From positions 1 through 7,840 of the forward strand of contig CAZKUN010000348.1 in the NCBI GenBank assembly GCA_964555935.1: a stretch of DNA of 7,840 nucleotides, in the 5' to 3' direction. Made by a program: the position numbers and the translations under genes. The notes beneath the pieces are model-generated. The model saw only the letters and a list, made by a program, of their open reading frames with translations. It was not told the DNA's origin and searched no databases. Below are positions 1 to 6,182 of this stretch, one piece after another. Positions within the stretch are counted from its first letter, which is position 1, and each line of letters begins with the position of its first letter. Source of the DNA: CAZKUN01 sp964555935 (lineage in GTDB: Bacteria; Armatimonadota; Zipacnadia; Zipacnadales; VGFC01).

Positions 1-145
1 CCGGGGCATCGGGCGGTCGGTGGGACGCCACGGTGTCCGTTCGGCGGCCATCGTCTCCGCCTATTGATATTCCTGGTAAGTCTCACAACTTCCTATAAAC
101 AGCCTGCTATAGGTTCTCTCTGAGCCACTCGGCGTCCAGTACGTT
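1..145. other. Left flank and AT-richer leader before the integrase
   Basis: No complete gene is seen here. Bases 1-60 are 46/60 G+C, while 61-190 are about 47% G+C, a sharp change just before an integrase gene. The GC-rich part could be the tail of a + strand reading frame that stops at TGA 65-67, or the start of a - strand gene from an ATG at about 47-49 preceded by GGAG; neither can be decided from so little sequence. No tRNA fold was found. A P4-type integrase usually sits next to its attachment site, so the element's left boundary (attL) probably lies in or near this stretch; that is inference. TATAAA at 94-99 resembles a -10 box but has no well-spaced -35 partner. Confidence 0.4.
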
Positions 146-191
146 CCATTGACTTCCCACATAATCCCACGCATAATGTGGGAGTCAATGG
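146..191. repeat. Inverted repeat over the integrase start
   Basis: The left arm CCATTGACTTCCCACAT (146-162) is matched by the right arm ATGTGGGAGTCAATGG (176-191). Pairing is complete except for one extra T in the left arm, around a 13-base loop (163-175). The stem includes the candidate starts TTG 149, ATG 176 and ATG 188, and the only purine-rich GGGAG (180-184). As RNA it would hide the start region of the integrase; as DNA it could be an operator or part of the attachment site. The repeat is directly visible; its role is inferred. Confidence 0.75.
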
Positions 192-1405
192 GGGAAGCAA
201 AACGCCGTCGGCATCCACAGAAGGCCCTCACCACACGGACCGTGCACGCGGCGAGGGCTGACGAACGCCCGAGACGCATTGCAGACGGCGGCGGACTGTA
301 TCTGCTCGTGACCCCCGGTGGGTCGAAGAGCTGGGTGCTCCGCACCGTCGTGAAGGGCAAACGGTGCGACATCGGGCTTGGGGGCGTCACGCTGGTCTCA
401 CTCGCTGAGGCTCGCGAGGAAGCCCTGCGCCTCCGCAGAATCGCCCGCACTGGGGGTGATCCCCTCGCAGAGCGGCGACAGGAACGGCGTCCCGTCCCCA
501 GTTTCGAGGAGGCCGCCAGACAAGTACACGGCTCCCACGCGGCCGGCTTCAGGAACGAGAAGCATCGCAAGCAGTGGCTGTCATCGCTCTCCGGTGCGTT
601 CTCGGCGTTCGGAACGAAGCGGGTGGATGCGGTCACGAGCGCCGACATCCTGTCGGCGTTGAGTCCGCAATGGCTCGCCCGTCCAGAAACGTCCCGCCGC
701 GTCCTCCGGCGTCTACGCGTCATCCTTGACTGGTGCAAGGCTCAGGGCCTCTGCTCCGGCGACAACCCGACAGAGGGCCTCACCAGGGTGCTGCCGAAAC
801 ACCGAGCGGCGAAGGTCCATCATCCGGCCTTGCCCTACCCGGAGGTGCCGGCTTTCCTGCGCGCCTTGCGTGAATCGATCGCAAGCGAGCCGGTAAAGCT
901 CGCCTTTGAGTTAACGATCCTTTGCGCTACGCGCACGTCCGAGACGTTGCGCGCCACCTGGAGCGAAGTCGATCTCGCCGCGAAGACGTGGACGATTCCT
1001 GCCGATCGCATGAAGGCCGGCGTCGATCATCGCATCCCGCTGTCGCCTCGCTGCGTGGAGATTTTCACGCGGGCGCAGGCCATTCCCGGTGGCTCGCAGT
1101 TCGTGTTTCCCGGGCGGTTTGGCGCCAAGCCGCTGTCCGACAGGACGTTCTTGATGGCGCTTCGGCGGATGCACCGCAACGACATCACGACGCACGGGTT
1201 TCGGTCCAGCTTCCGAGACTGGGCGGCGGAGCGCACAAACGTTCCCCGCGCTGTCTGCGAGGCCGCGTTGGCGCACACGCTCCGCGACAAGACCGAGGCA
1301 GCGTATCACCGGACCGACCTCTTCGAGCGCCGCCGGGAGCTTATGGAGTCTTGGTCGGCCTTCGCCACGGCGAAGACCGCCGACGTCGTTGTGATGAGGG
1401 CATGA
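188..1405 (+). CDS. int: P4-type tyrosine recombinase / integrase
   Basis: Site-specific recombinase that would integrate and excise the element through a covalent 3'-phosphotyrosine intermediate. From ATG 188 it has 405 residues, normal for the family. Residues ~15-95 form the DUF4102 arm-binding domain (LTTRTVHAARADE, DGGGLYLLVTPGGSKSW). Residues ~105-200 match the SAM-like core-binding domain. The catalytic domain has all key residues: R249 (ATRTSE), K276 (DRMKAG), H336 and R339 (HGFRSSFRDWA), H363 (ALAH) and nucleophile Y373 (AAYHRTD). The start is uncertain: ATG 188 gives a natural MGEAKRRR N-terminus but only a weak, closely spaced GGGAG; ATG 176 and TTG 149 are in frame and lack a clear ribosome site. 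All three starts sit in an inverted repeat. The stop overlaps the next gene by four bases (ATGA). The gene appears intact. Confidence 0.95.
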   Translation: MGEAKRRRHPQKALTTRTVHAARADERPRRIADGGGLYLLVTPGGSKSWVLRTVVKGKRCDIGLGGVTLVSLAEAREEALRLRRIARTGGDPLAERRQERRPVPSFEEAARQVHGSHAAGFRNEKHRKQWLSSLSGAFSAFGTKRVDAVTSADILSALSPQWLARPETSRRVLRRLRVILDWCKAQGLCSGDNPTEGLTRVLPKHRAAKVHHPALPYPEVPAFLRALRESIASEPVKLAFELTILCATRTSETLRATWSEVDLAAKTWTIPADRMKAGVDHRIPLSPRCVEIFTRAQAIPGGSQFVFPGRFGAKPLSDRTFLMALRRMHRNDITTHGFRSSFRDWAAERTNVPRAVCEAALAHTLRDKTEAAYHRTDLFERRRELMESWSAFATAKTADVVVMRA

Positions 1406-2382
1406 CAACGACAAGACCTCGTGTGGAAACGCGAAGCAAGCTGCTCAAGCTGAAGTCGTGGCTGACCGTGGCCGAGGCTGCGAACCACCTTTCGCTTCTC
1501 GTTGATGAGGAGGTGACAGAAGCTGATATCTTCCAGTTCGCCCTGGTCAGGCGCTTGACGCTCTCCGTTCGATTCGTGAATCCAGTGACGGCGATGCAGC
1601 TGACGCCAGAGAGAACCTTCGAGCGAACAGATGAGGACGAATGGGAGGTTGGGCCAGACGAGTTCCCAGAACACCCGTTCCTCGTGTTGCCCGACGGTTT
1701 GTATGACCTTCCCATGACAGGTGTTGAGCGGCTCGATGTCGAGCAAGAATACCAAAAGCGGACCGGTGGCCCAGAAGTCACGATCAGAGAGGGGGGCGAT
1801 GGCCCTTTCGTCACGTCGTGGATCACCCGCGCTCGGTTCCGGATTCAACGAGAGGCCGAGCAACCCAACGCGGTCGAACGGTCGGGTAGGTGCCTCCCGC
1901 CAGACGCTGTCTTTGTAGTTCGCCCAAACGCACTTGAAGAGTTCATGAGGCAGATATACCTCGAGAACGGAGGTTGCCCCGCCCCACATCCGGTGGCGCC
2001 TACGACTCCTGAACCGACAGGACCCATACCGGACGAGCCTTCTGATGCACCCTCGCGAAGCGACGCTGACCAGGTTCCGTCGGACGAACTCGTACCTCTT
2101 GACATGGCCGGACAGGACTTGAAAACCAAGGAGGGCCGGCGGAAGGCTGTGAAAGCGTTTCTCGATTACTGTAATCGCACACAACGGTTCGATCTCAGGC
2201 AACACCACATCTGGAAGGCGCTGGGGTACAAGTCGGCGAGCCAGTTTCAAGCCTGGCTAGGAGCGAAGGGGAAACCGCGAGAGTCGGCTCAATGCGCGGA
2301 ACGTGTCCAGCGGATTCTAGCCCTATCCCCTAAAGATTTCGTGAGTCTGCTACATCGGAAGAAGCTCTTACCAGACACGTAA
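1402..2382 (+). CDS. Conserved hypothetical protein coupled to the integrase
   Basis: A 326-residue soluble protein of unknown function. Its ATG overlaps the integrase stop as ATGA, so the two are probably translated together. The N-terminal half (KLKSWLTVAEAANHLS, VTEADIFQFAL, LTLSVRFVN, then GLYDLPMTGVERLDVE at about 101-116 and DAVFVVRPNALEEF) resembles a family of unknown proteins I recall from genomic islands and prophages; LTVAEAANHLS looks like the start of a helix-turn-helix of the kind that selects a ligand or DNA site. A Pro/Glu/Asp-rich linker (about 200-235) leads to a basic C-terminal domain (about 240-326: TKEGRRKAVKAFLDYC, HHIWKALGYKSASQFQAWLG) that could bind DNA. No signal peptide or membrane segment is seen. 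The reading frame runs open upstream inside the integrase, but the integrase is the real gene there. Confidence 0.85.
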   Translation: MTTTRPRVETRSKLLKLKSWLTVAEAANHLSLLVDEEVTEADIFQFALVRRLTLSVRFVNPVTAMQLTPERTFERTDEDEWEVGPDEFPEHPFLVLPDGLYDLPMTGVERLDVEQEYQKRTGGPEVTIREGGDGPFVTSWITRARFRIQREAEQPNAVERSGRCLPPDAVFVVRPNALEEFMRQIYLENGGCPAPHPVAPTTPEPTGPIPDEPSDAPSRSDADQVPSDELVPLDMAGQDLKTKEGRRKAVKAFLDYCNRTQRFDLRQHHIWKALGYKSASQFQAWLGAKGKPRESAQCAERVQRILALSPKDFVSLLHRKKLLPDT

Positions 2383-2456
2383 CCCTGCAGTTTCGGCGCA
2401 GTCCCCCCTCCCGGGCTGGCCCACTACATTTCTCAACGATCTCTTCGCGTTTTCAC

Positions 2457-2492
2457 CACCTCTCCGCACCTTTCCGCACCTTTCCGCACCTT
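2457..2492. repeat. 10-bp direct repeats, iteron-like
   Basis: Units CACCTCTCCG (2457-2466), CACCTTTCCG (2467-2476), CACCTTTCCG (2477-2486) and a partial CACCTT (2487-2492) follow each other without gaps. The spacing is about one helical turn, so a protein could read every copy from one face. The block lies in the non-coding gap (2383-2568) ahead of the AlpA-like gene. CCGCAC (2484-2489) also pairs with GTGCGG (2505-2510) as a short inverted repeat. It may be a binding site for AlpA or the integrase, or part of a replication origin; which one is not shown by the sequence. Confidence 0.6.
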
Positions 2493-2554
2493 GTCCCCCA
2501 CACCGTGCGGGCCCTTACCGTTGAGTTCAGTCCCGGGCGAGCCGAGGGCATTTC

Positions 2555-2562
2555 AAGAGGAG
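2555..2562 (+). promoter_or_regulatory. Strong ribosome binding site of the AlpA-like gene
   Basis: AAGAGGAG lies six bases before ATG 2569. It decides the start: the frame is open back to TTG 2491, but nothing resembling a ribosome site precedes that codon, and the extra 26 residues would be unlike AlpA proteins. Confidence 0.75.
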
Positions 2563-2568
2563 CGCAGG

Positions 2569-2853
2569 ATGGCTGAGCAGGTCGAAGAGATTCTGAGGCG
2601 CACACGCGTTCAAAGCGCGAGTGGTAATTCTCGTTCTACGCTCTACTTGAGGATCTCTGAGGGGTTGTGGACCAGACCGGTCAAGGTCGGGCCACGAGCC
2701 GTCGGCTGGCCAGCAGGTGAAGTCGCGGCCATCAACGCTGCGCGCATCGCGGGCAGGTCAGAAGACGAGATTCGCGCGCTCGTGACGCAGCTCGAGGCGG
2801 CGCGGACTGCGACGCCCCACATATCGGTGCATGACGCTGATGCTCCGCGCTGA
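2569..2853 (+). CDS. AlpA-like helix-turn-helix regulator
   Basis: A 94-residue small DNA-binding protein. Residues ~7-60 match the AlpA/excisionase-type pattern: ILRRTRVQSASGNSRSTLYLRISEG supplies the helix-turn-helix with the typical SRSTLY recognition helix, followed by the wing-like LWTRPVKVGPRAVGWPAGEV. In phages and satellites such proteins act as activators of the integrase or as recombination directionality factors; here that role is inferred. The start at ATG 2569 is supported by AAGAGGAG six bases upstream. Its 3' end overlaps the following gene by 23 bases. The 10-bp direct repeats lying about 75-110 bases upstream are candidate operators. The helix-turn-helix pattern has one slightly unusual stretch (QSASGN in place of the usual V..xTGL), but the rest is clear. 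Confidence 0.85.
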   Translation: MAEQVEEILRRTRVQSASGNSRSTLYLRISEGLWTRPVKVGPRAVGWPAGEVAAINAARIAGRSEDEIRALVTQLEAARTATPHISVHDADAPR

Positions 2854-3187
2854 GGAGATCCGTTGGTCGCTCGACGATCCCGAACAACCCGCGGCCCGTC
2901 ACGTTGCGCAGGCTGTCAGTCCTCCATCAGGGCTGACCGCCTCCCGCGCTGACTTGGTCACGTGGTGGCGGTGGCGCTTCGCTGGGCTCGAGAACGAGAA
3001 CGCCCGGGTGGGCGACCTGCTCGTCCAAGCGATCGGCGAGGCACAAGGATACCGGCAGACGCTGCAGGCCGCCATTGATGCCATGAATGACCTCACCGAC
3101 ACGACACGGCGACAACGTCAGACGATCGCGCACCTTCGCGACGAGCGTCGCCACTTCCGCGAGCGAGTCATGGCGGTGTCGACGTGA
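2831..3187 (+). CDS. Small helical hypothetical protein
   Basis: A 118-residue protein I cannot assign to a named family. It overlaps the AlpA-like gene at its start (ATG 2831; ATG 2840 is an in-frame alternative) and the ATPase gene at its end by four bases (GTGA), so it is part of the same operon. The N-terminal third is Pro/Ala-containing with a Trp-rich patch (LVTWWRWRFAGLE, about 43-55). From about residue 50 to the end the sequence is charged, helix-prone and rich in Gln, Arg and Asp, with a plausible coiled coil (AIDAMNDLTDTTRRQRQTIA, then HLRDERRHFRERVMAV). No membrane segment or signal peptide is present. Its position directly before the ATPase suggests an accessory role in replication, but nothing in the sequence proves this. 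Confidence 0.75.
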   Translation: MTLMLRAEEIRWSLDDPEQPAARHVAQAVSPPSGLTASRADLVTWWRWRFAGLENENARVGDLLVQAIGEAQGYRQTLQAAIDAMNDLTDTTRRQRQTIAHLRDERRHFRERVMAVST

Positions 3188-4836
3188 CTCTCGCGGAGAG
3201 ATTCTTCGGCGCCCGGCGGCAGATGGCGAACGGGACTGGCGGGCGCAAGAGCGAGTCGCAGGCGACCGCAATGGTCCGGTTGTCCCTGGAGGCTGGGGTC
3301 GAGCTGTGGCACACACCAACCGGCGACCCCTTCATCACCATCGCAGTAGACGGCCATCATGAGCACTATCCACTCGTCAGTCGTGCAACACGGGACTACT
3401 TGACACGGCTGCACTACGTCGACAGCCGCAAGGCGCCGAACCCGACCGCCCTACAGGCGGCGATCGCCACCTTGAGCGGCATGGCCCGGTTCGATGGTGC
3501 CGAACATGATGTGCACGTTCGTGTTGCTGGTGGCGATGATGATTACGTCTTTCTCGACCTGGGTGATGCCTCACGGCGCGCCGTTGAGGTGACACCGGCC
3601 GGCTGGCGCATCATCAGCCACCCGCCGGTCCGGTTCCGACGGCCGCGGGGCATGCTGTCGCTGCCTGTGCCGGTATGTGGTGGGTCGATCGAAGAGCTCC
3701 GTCCCTTCATCAACGTCGCAACCGACAAAGATTTCACACTAGTCGGGGCCTGGGTACTTGCGGCCCTTCGACCCCGAGGTCCGTATCCGATTAAGGTCCT
3801 CATGGCTGAGCAAGGTGGCGCGAAGACGACAACGACCCGAGTCTTGCGACTGCTGATCGACCCAAACGAGGCCGACGTTCGTCGCCCCCCTCGGAACACC
3901 GAGGACTTGATGATTGCGGCGACCAACGGGCACGTCGTCGCGTTCGACAACATCTCGAGGTTGTCAGAGGATCTTTCCGACAACCTAGCGGTGCTGGCGA
4001 CCGGCGGCGGGTTCGCGGTTCGGCAGCTCTACACGAACCGCGAAGAGGAGATCTTCCAAGCACAGCGGCCAATCATCCTGAACGGTATTTCACAGATCGC
4101 GACCCGAGGCGATCTCCTGGACCGTGCCATCGTGACCACACTGCCGCCCATTCCCGATGAGCGGCGAAAGGATGAGGCGGTGTTCTGGCAAGAGTTCGAC
4201 CGGGCCCGCCCGCGCATTTTGGGCGCCCTGCTCGATGCGGTGTCGTGTGGACTTCGAGTACTCCCTGACGTTCACCTCGAGCGCAAGCCGCGCATGGCGG
4301 ATTTCGCGGTGTGGTCTGTGGCCGTGGAACCAGCGTGCCCGTGGCCTGAGGGCACGTTCCTTGACGCCTACGCGGGGAACCGGCAAGGCGCGGTCGAGGC
4401 GACGCTCGATGGCGACCCCGTCGCGGATTGCGTCCGAGCTGTCGCGCCGTGGTCGGGGACAGCGAAAGAGCTGTTGGCCGAGTTGAACAAGCAGACCTCC
4501 GAGCCCATCCAGAAGCGCAAAAACTGGTTCTCCAGGCCCAGGCAGGTGTCGGATGCGCTCCGGAGGCTGGCGCCTGGGCTCCGGAGAGTCGGGTTCGACG
4601 TGAGCTTCAGGAAGCACGGCCACGCGCGGACCCGCTTGATTGAGATCAAGCGTCTGATTGCGTCCGCAGAGTCCGCATCGTCCGCCCATCCGGGTTCTCG
4701 GGTTGATCTTGCGGACGCAGGTGCGGACGCAGCAGACGCAGCGGACGCAGCCAAACCCCATCTTCTACATGAAAACCCAGACGACGCGACCGAGGACGAC
4801 GACGGTGCGGGCTGTTCTCCGTACCGAGAGTTCTGA
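3184..4836 (+). CDS. Phage/ICE replication-type ATPase with C-terminal DNA-binding-like domain
   Basis: A 550-residue P-loop ATPase of the kind found beside or fused to primases in phages and integrative elements; it probably drives DNA unwinding or loading during element replication. Walker A is AEQGGAKT (208-215) with K214. This departs from GxxxxGK[ST] by Ala before Lys, which I recall as normal for this family (GEQGSAKS type). Walker B is HVVAFDN (250-256). Family blocks follow: LIDPN, LATGGGFAVRQLYT (271-284), RPIILNGI (295-302), DRAI (313-316), RPRILGALLDAV (342-353) and PRMADFA (369-375). Residues ~420-490 look like a winged-helix domain. The tail (~493-524) is Ala/Asp/Ser low complexity, then acidic. 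No primase domain is seen in the first 180 residues. The GTG start overlaps the previous stop; ATG 3223 is an alternative. The next gene begins three bases after the stop. Confidence 0.9.
   Translation: MTLAERFFGARRQMANGTGGRKSESQATAMVRLSLEAGVELWHTPTGDPFITIAVDGHHEHYPLVSRATRDYLTRLHYVDSRKAPNPTALQAAIATLSGMARFDGAEHDVHVRVAGGDDDYVFLDLGDASRRAVEVTPAGWRIISHPPVRFRRPRGMLSLPVPVCGGSIEELRPFINVATDKDFTLVGAWVLAALRPRGPYPIKVLMAEQGGAKTTTTRVLRLLIDPNEADVRRPPRNTEDLMIAATNGHVVAFDNISRLSEDLSDNLAVLATGGGFAVRQLYTNREEEIFQAQRPIILNGISQIATRGDLLDRAIVTTLPPIPDERRKDEAVFWQEFDRARPRILGALLDAVSCGLRVLPDVHLERKPRMADFAVWSVAVEPACPWPEGTFLDAYAGNRQGAVEATLDGDPVADCVRAVAPWSGTAKELLAELNKQTSEPIQKRKNWFSRPRQVSDALRRLAPGLRRVGFDVSFRKHGHARTRLIEIKRLIASAESASSAHPGSRVDLADAGADAADAADAAKPHLLHENPDDATEDDDGAGCSPYREF
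4659..4749 (+). repeat. In-frame low-complexity repeats in the ATPase tail
   Basis: GCGGACGCA occurs at 4711-4719, 4723-4731 and 4741-4749, with the variant GCAGACGCA at 4732-4740; together they encode the Ala/Asp run. Upstream, TGCGTCCGCA (4659-4668) and TCCGCA/TCCGCC repeats (4672-4686) are the reverse complement of the later units, so the two clusters could pair as a hairpin of about 10 bp. Reading-frame phase is kept throughout. Slippage during replication is the simplest origin. Confidence 0.65.
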
Positions 4837-4839
4837 GCC

Positions 4840-5283
4840 ATGCACCGGACCAACGACGTCCTGAACAGCCCCGCCGAGACTGTCTTGAGCGATCTCAAAC
4901 ACGCCGGCCTGGACATGGCCGTTGTCGGTGGCCGTCTTCGAGTGTGGCCGGTGGAGCGGTTGACGGCCAAGCACGAGCACCTCATCCAGGAGCACCGAGA
5001 TGAGTTGGTTGCGCTGGTCCGGAGCTCCGATGAGGGCGTCCAGGAACGCCTCGTCGCCTACAAGCAGCAGCTCGCCAAGGTCCCGCCGGGGTCAACCCCC
5101 GATTTCGTCTTCTTGCGCGGCACACCCTACGCAAGAGCCGTCTGTTTCTCCTGCGGGGCGACGCTACCGGAGCCGCGATATGGCCGCTGCTGGCGCTGTT
5201 CGCTCGGGTGGCGGCTGGCGGTCGGGGTACCGATCCCGGCCGAGCAGGCGGCAGCGTATGACGCGGCCCGGGTGGTGGCGTGA
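4840..5283 (+). CDS. TubC-docking-like domain plus zinc ribbon protein
   Basis: A 147-residue protein with two parts. Residues ~11-60 (ETVLSDLKHAGLDMAVVGGR, then LRVWP, ending in the HRDELVALV helix) follow the pattern of the TubC N-terminal docking domain, a fold first described in NRPS/PKS assembly lines but also recalled from many phage and island proteins, where its partner is unknown. Residues 102-120 form a zinc ribbon with two CxxC knuckles: C102/C105 (CFSC) and C117/C120 (CWRC). It starts three bases after the ATPase stop, so it is probably translationally coupled and may dock onto the ATPase or DNA; that is inference. The stop TGA overlaps an in-frame GTG of the next reading frame. 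No signal or membrane segment is present. Confidence 0.85.
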   Translation: MHRTNDVLNSPAETVLSDLKHAGLDMAVVGGRLRVWPVERLTAKHEHLIQEHRDELVALVRSSDEGVQERLVAYKQQLAKVPPGSTPDFVFLRGTPYARAVCFSCGATLPEPRYGRCWRCSLGWRLAVGVPIPAEQAAAYDAARVVA

Positions 5284-5324
5284 AGGCCTCGCGCACTGTT
5301 GCGAATGAGGGGGGGAGAGGAACC

Positions 5325-6182
5325 ATGACTACAAGCGGTGTGCAGGCGCTGGTGACGAAAGAGAACGCTGGCTTGCAGTCGTTGGCGGCCCAGGTCGACG
5401 AGGCTCACGAGAACGCCTGTGCCAGTGTGCGGGCCGGGCTTGACTCCGCCCGTGAGGCTGGAAGCGTGCTGCTCAAGGTGAAGGGGCAGCTGCAGCACGG
5501 GGAGTTTCTGCCGTGGGTTGCGGCACACACCCAGTTGAGTGCGCGCACGGCCCAGGGCTACATGCGCATCAGCCGGGAGTGGTCCCGGCTTCAATCCGCC
5601 GCAAATGCGAAACGTGTTTCGTATTTGCCCGTGCGGACGGCGCTGGCACTGCTGAGTGAGCGAGCTGAGATCCACGTCGAGGACGATATCGTCGACGACG
5701 AGCGGAACGGCTGGCCGCCAGAGGGCCGCGCATGGGTCGAGCTGATCGAGGGCGCACGCACGGCAATCGCCGAGGCCGTTCAGGGCTTCAGCACCCTCGC
5801 CGATGCCGAGCGGGACTGCGACACGACCGAGGCGAGAGAGTTCATGCGTGCCGTCATGATGGGGCTCCTCAACATCGAGGCGGAGGTGGCGCGCATCTGG
5901 GTCCGGCCGACGCCGACCCGGCCGGAGGTTGTCGCGGACGAGATGGGAATACGAACGAAGTTCCGTGACCTGGACGCGGCGCTGGGCGACCTCATGCGCG
6001 AGGGTCTGGAGCCGATGGAGCAGTTACGGCGGATGCGGGCGAGCAATCGGCTCATAGAGCAAGCTGGGGCCTTGTTCGTCGAGGCCCAAAAAATGACCAA
6101 CGCGGAGGAGTGGTCCGCCTCCCGAGTGGCTTACCAAGCGCAGCTTGCAGAGCTGGAAACCGCTGGCACGGAGGTGCTGTGA
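5325..6182 (+). CDS. DUF3102-domain protein
   Basis: A 285-residue soluble, mostly helical protein. Residues ~15-85 match the DUF3102 pattern: an alpha-helical start (SLAAQVDEAHENA), then GSVLLKVKGQLQHGEFLPWV, then a helix-turn-helix-like segment (LSARTAQGYMRISREW). Such proteins occur in phages, plasmids and islands and resemble the DNA-binding part of ParB/KorB-like proteins; their function is not established. The remaining 200 residues are charged and helical and unrecognised. ATG 5325 is preferred because a purine-rich GGGGGAGAGGA (5311-5321) sits just before it; GTG 5280 is in frame but lacks a site. The stop overlaps the next ATG by one base (TGATG). A 28-base near-perfect palindrome lies inside the gene at 5601-5628. 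Confidence 0.85.
   Translation: MTTSGVQALVTKENAGLQSLAAQVDEAHENACASVRAGLDSAREAGSVLLKVKGQLQHGEFLPWVAAHTQLSARTAQGYMRISREWSRLQSAANAKRVSYLPVRTALALLSERAEIHVEDDIVDDERNGWPPEGRAWVELIEGARTAIAEAVQGFSTLADAERDCDTTEAREFMRAVMMGLLNIEAEVARIWVRPTPTRPEVVADEMGIRTKFRDLDAALGDLMREGLEPMEQLRRMRASNRLIEQAGALFVEAQKMTNAEEWSASRVAYQAQLAELETAGTEVL
5601..5628. repeat. 28-base palindrome inside the DUF3102 gene
   Basis: The arms GCAAATGCGAAAC (5601-5613) and GTTTCGTATTTGC (5616-5628) are reverse complements except at one position, around a 2-base centre. In RNA the mismatch becomes a G-U pair. It encodes the residues around NAKRVSYL just after the helix-turn-helix-like segment. It may be an operator, an RNA hairpin or a by-product of the coding sequence. 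Confidence 0.7.

Noticed and set aside
1..190. tRNA gene as integration target
   Set aside because: No cloverleaf or TPsiC-like GTTCRANNC sequence could be found on either strand.
61..738. - strand frame of 225 codons opposite the integrase start
   Set aside because: Arg/Ser-rich translation antisense to the DUF4102 domain; nothing recognisable.
922..1401. Upstream extension of the 1402-2382 reading frame into the integrase
   Set aside because: It overlaps the catalytic domain of a clear integrase in another frame and its translation is Arg/His-rich with no family pattern; ATG 1402 in the ATGA overlap is the natural start.
1306..2250. Long - strand reading frame of 314 codons
   Set aside because: It lies antisense to the integrase end and the coupled unknown gene, has no recognisable motif, and is explained by high GC content.
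2457..2492. CRISPR-like repeats
   Set aside because: The units are only 10 bp long and contiguous, with no spacers.
2491..2568. Longer AlpA-like protein starting at TTG 2491
   Set aside because: There is no ribosome site before TTG 2491, whereas AAGAGGAG stands six bases before ATG 2569.
4090..4985. Two long - strand reading frames opposite the ATPase C-terminus
   Set aside because: Low-complexity translations antisense to a well-supported gene; no ribosome site and no family match.
5280..5324. GTG 5280 as start of the DUF3102 gene
   Set aside because: It overlaps the preceding stop but lacks a ribosome site; a purine-rich site precedes ATG 5325. Coupling from GTG 5280 cannot be fully excluded.
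5601..5628. Palindrome as a parS site
   Set aside because: The parS core has GTTTC before GAAAC around ACGT; here the half-sites are reversed, so it does not fit.
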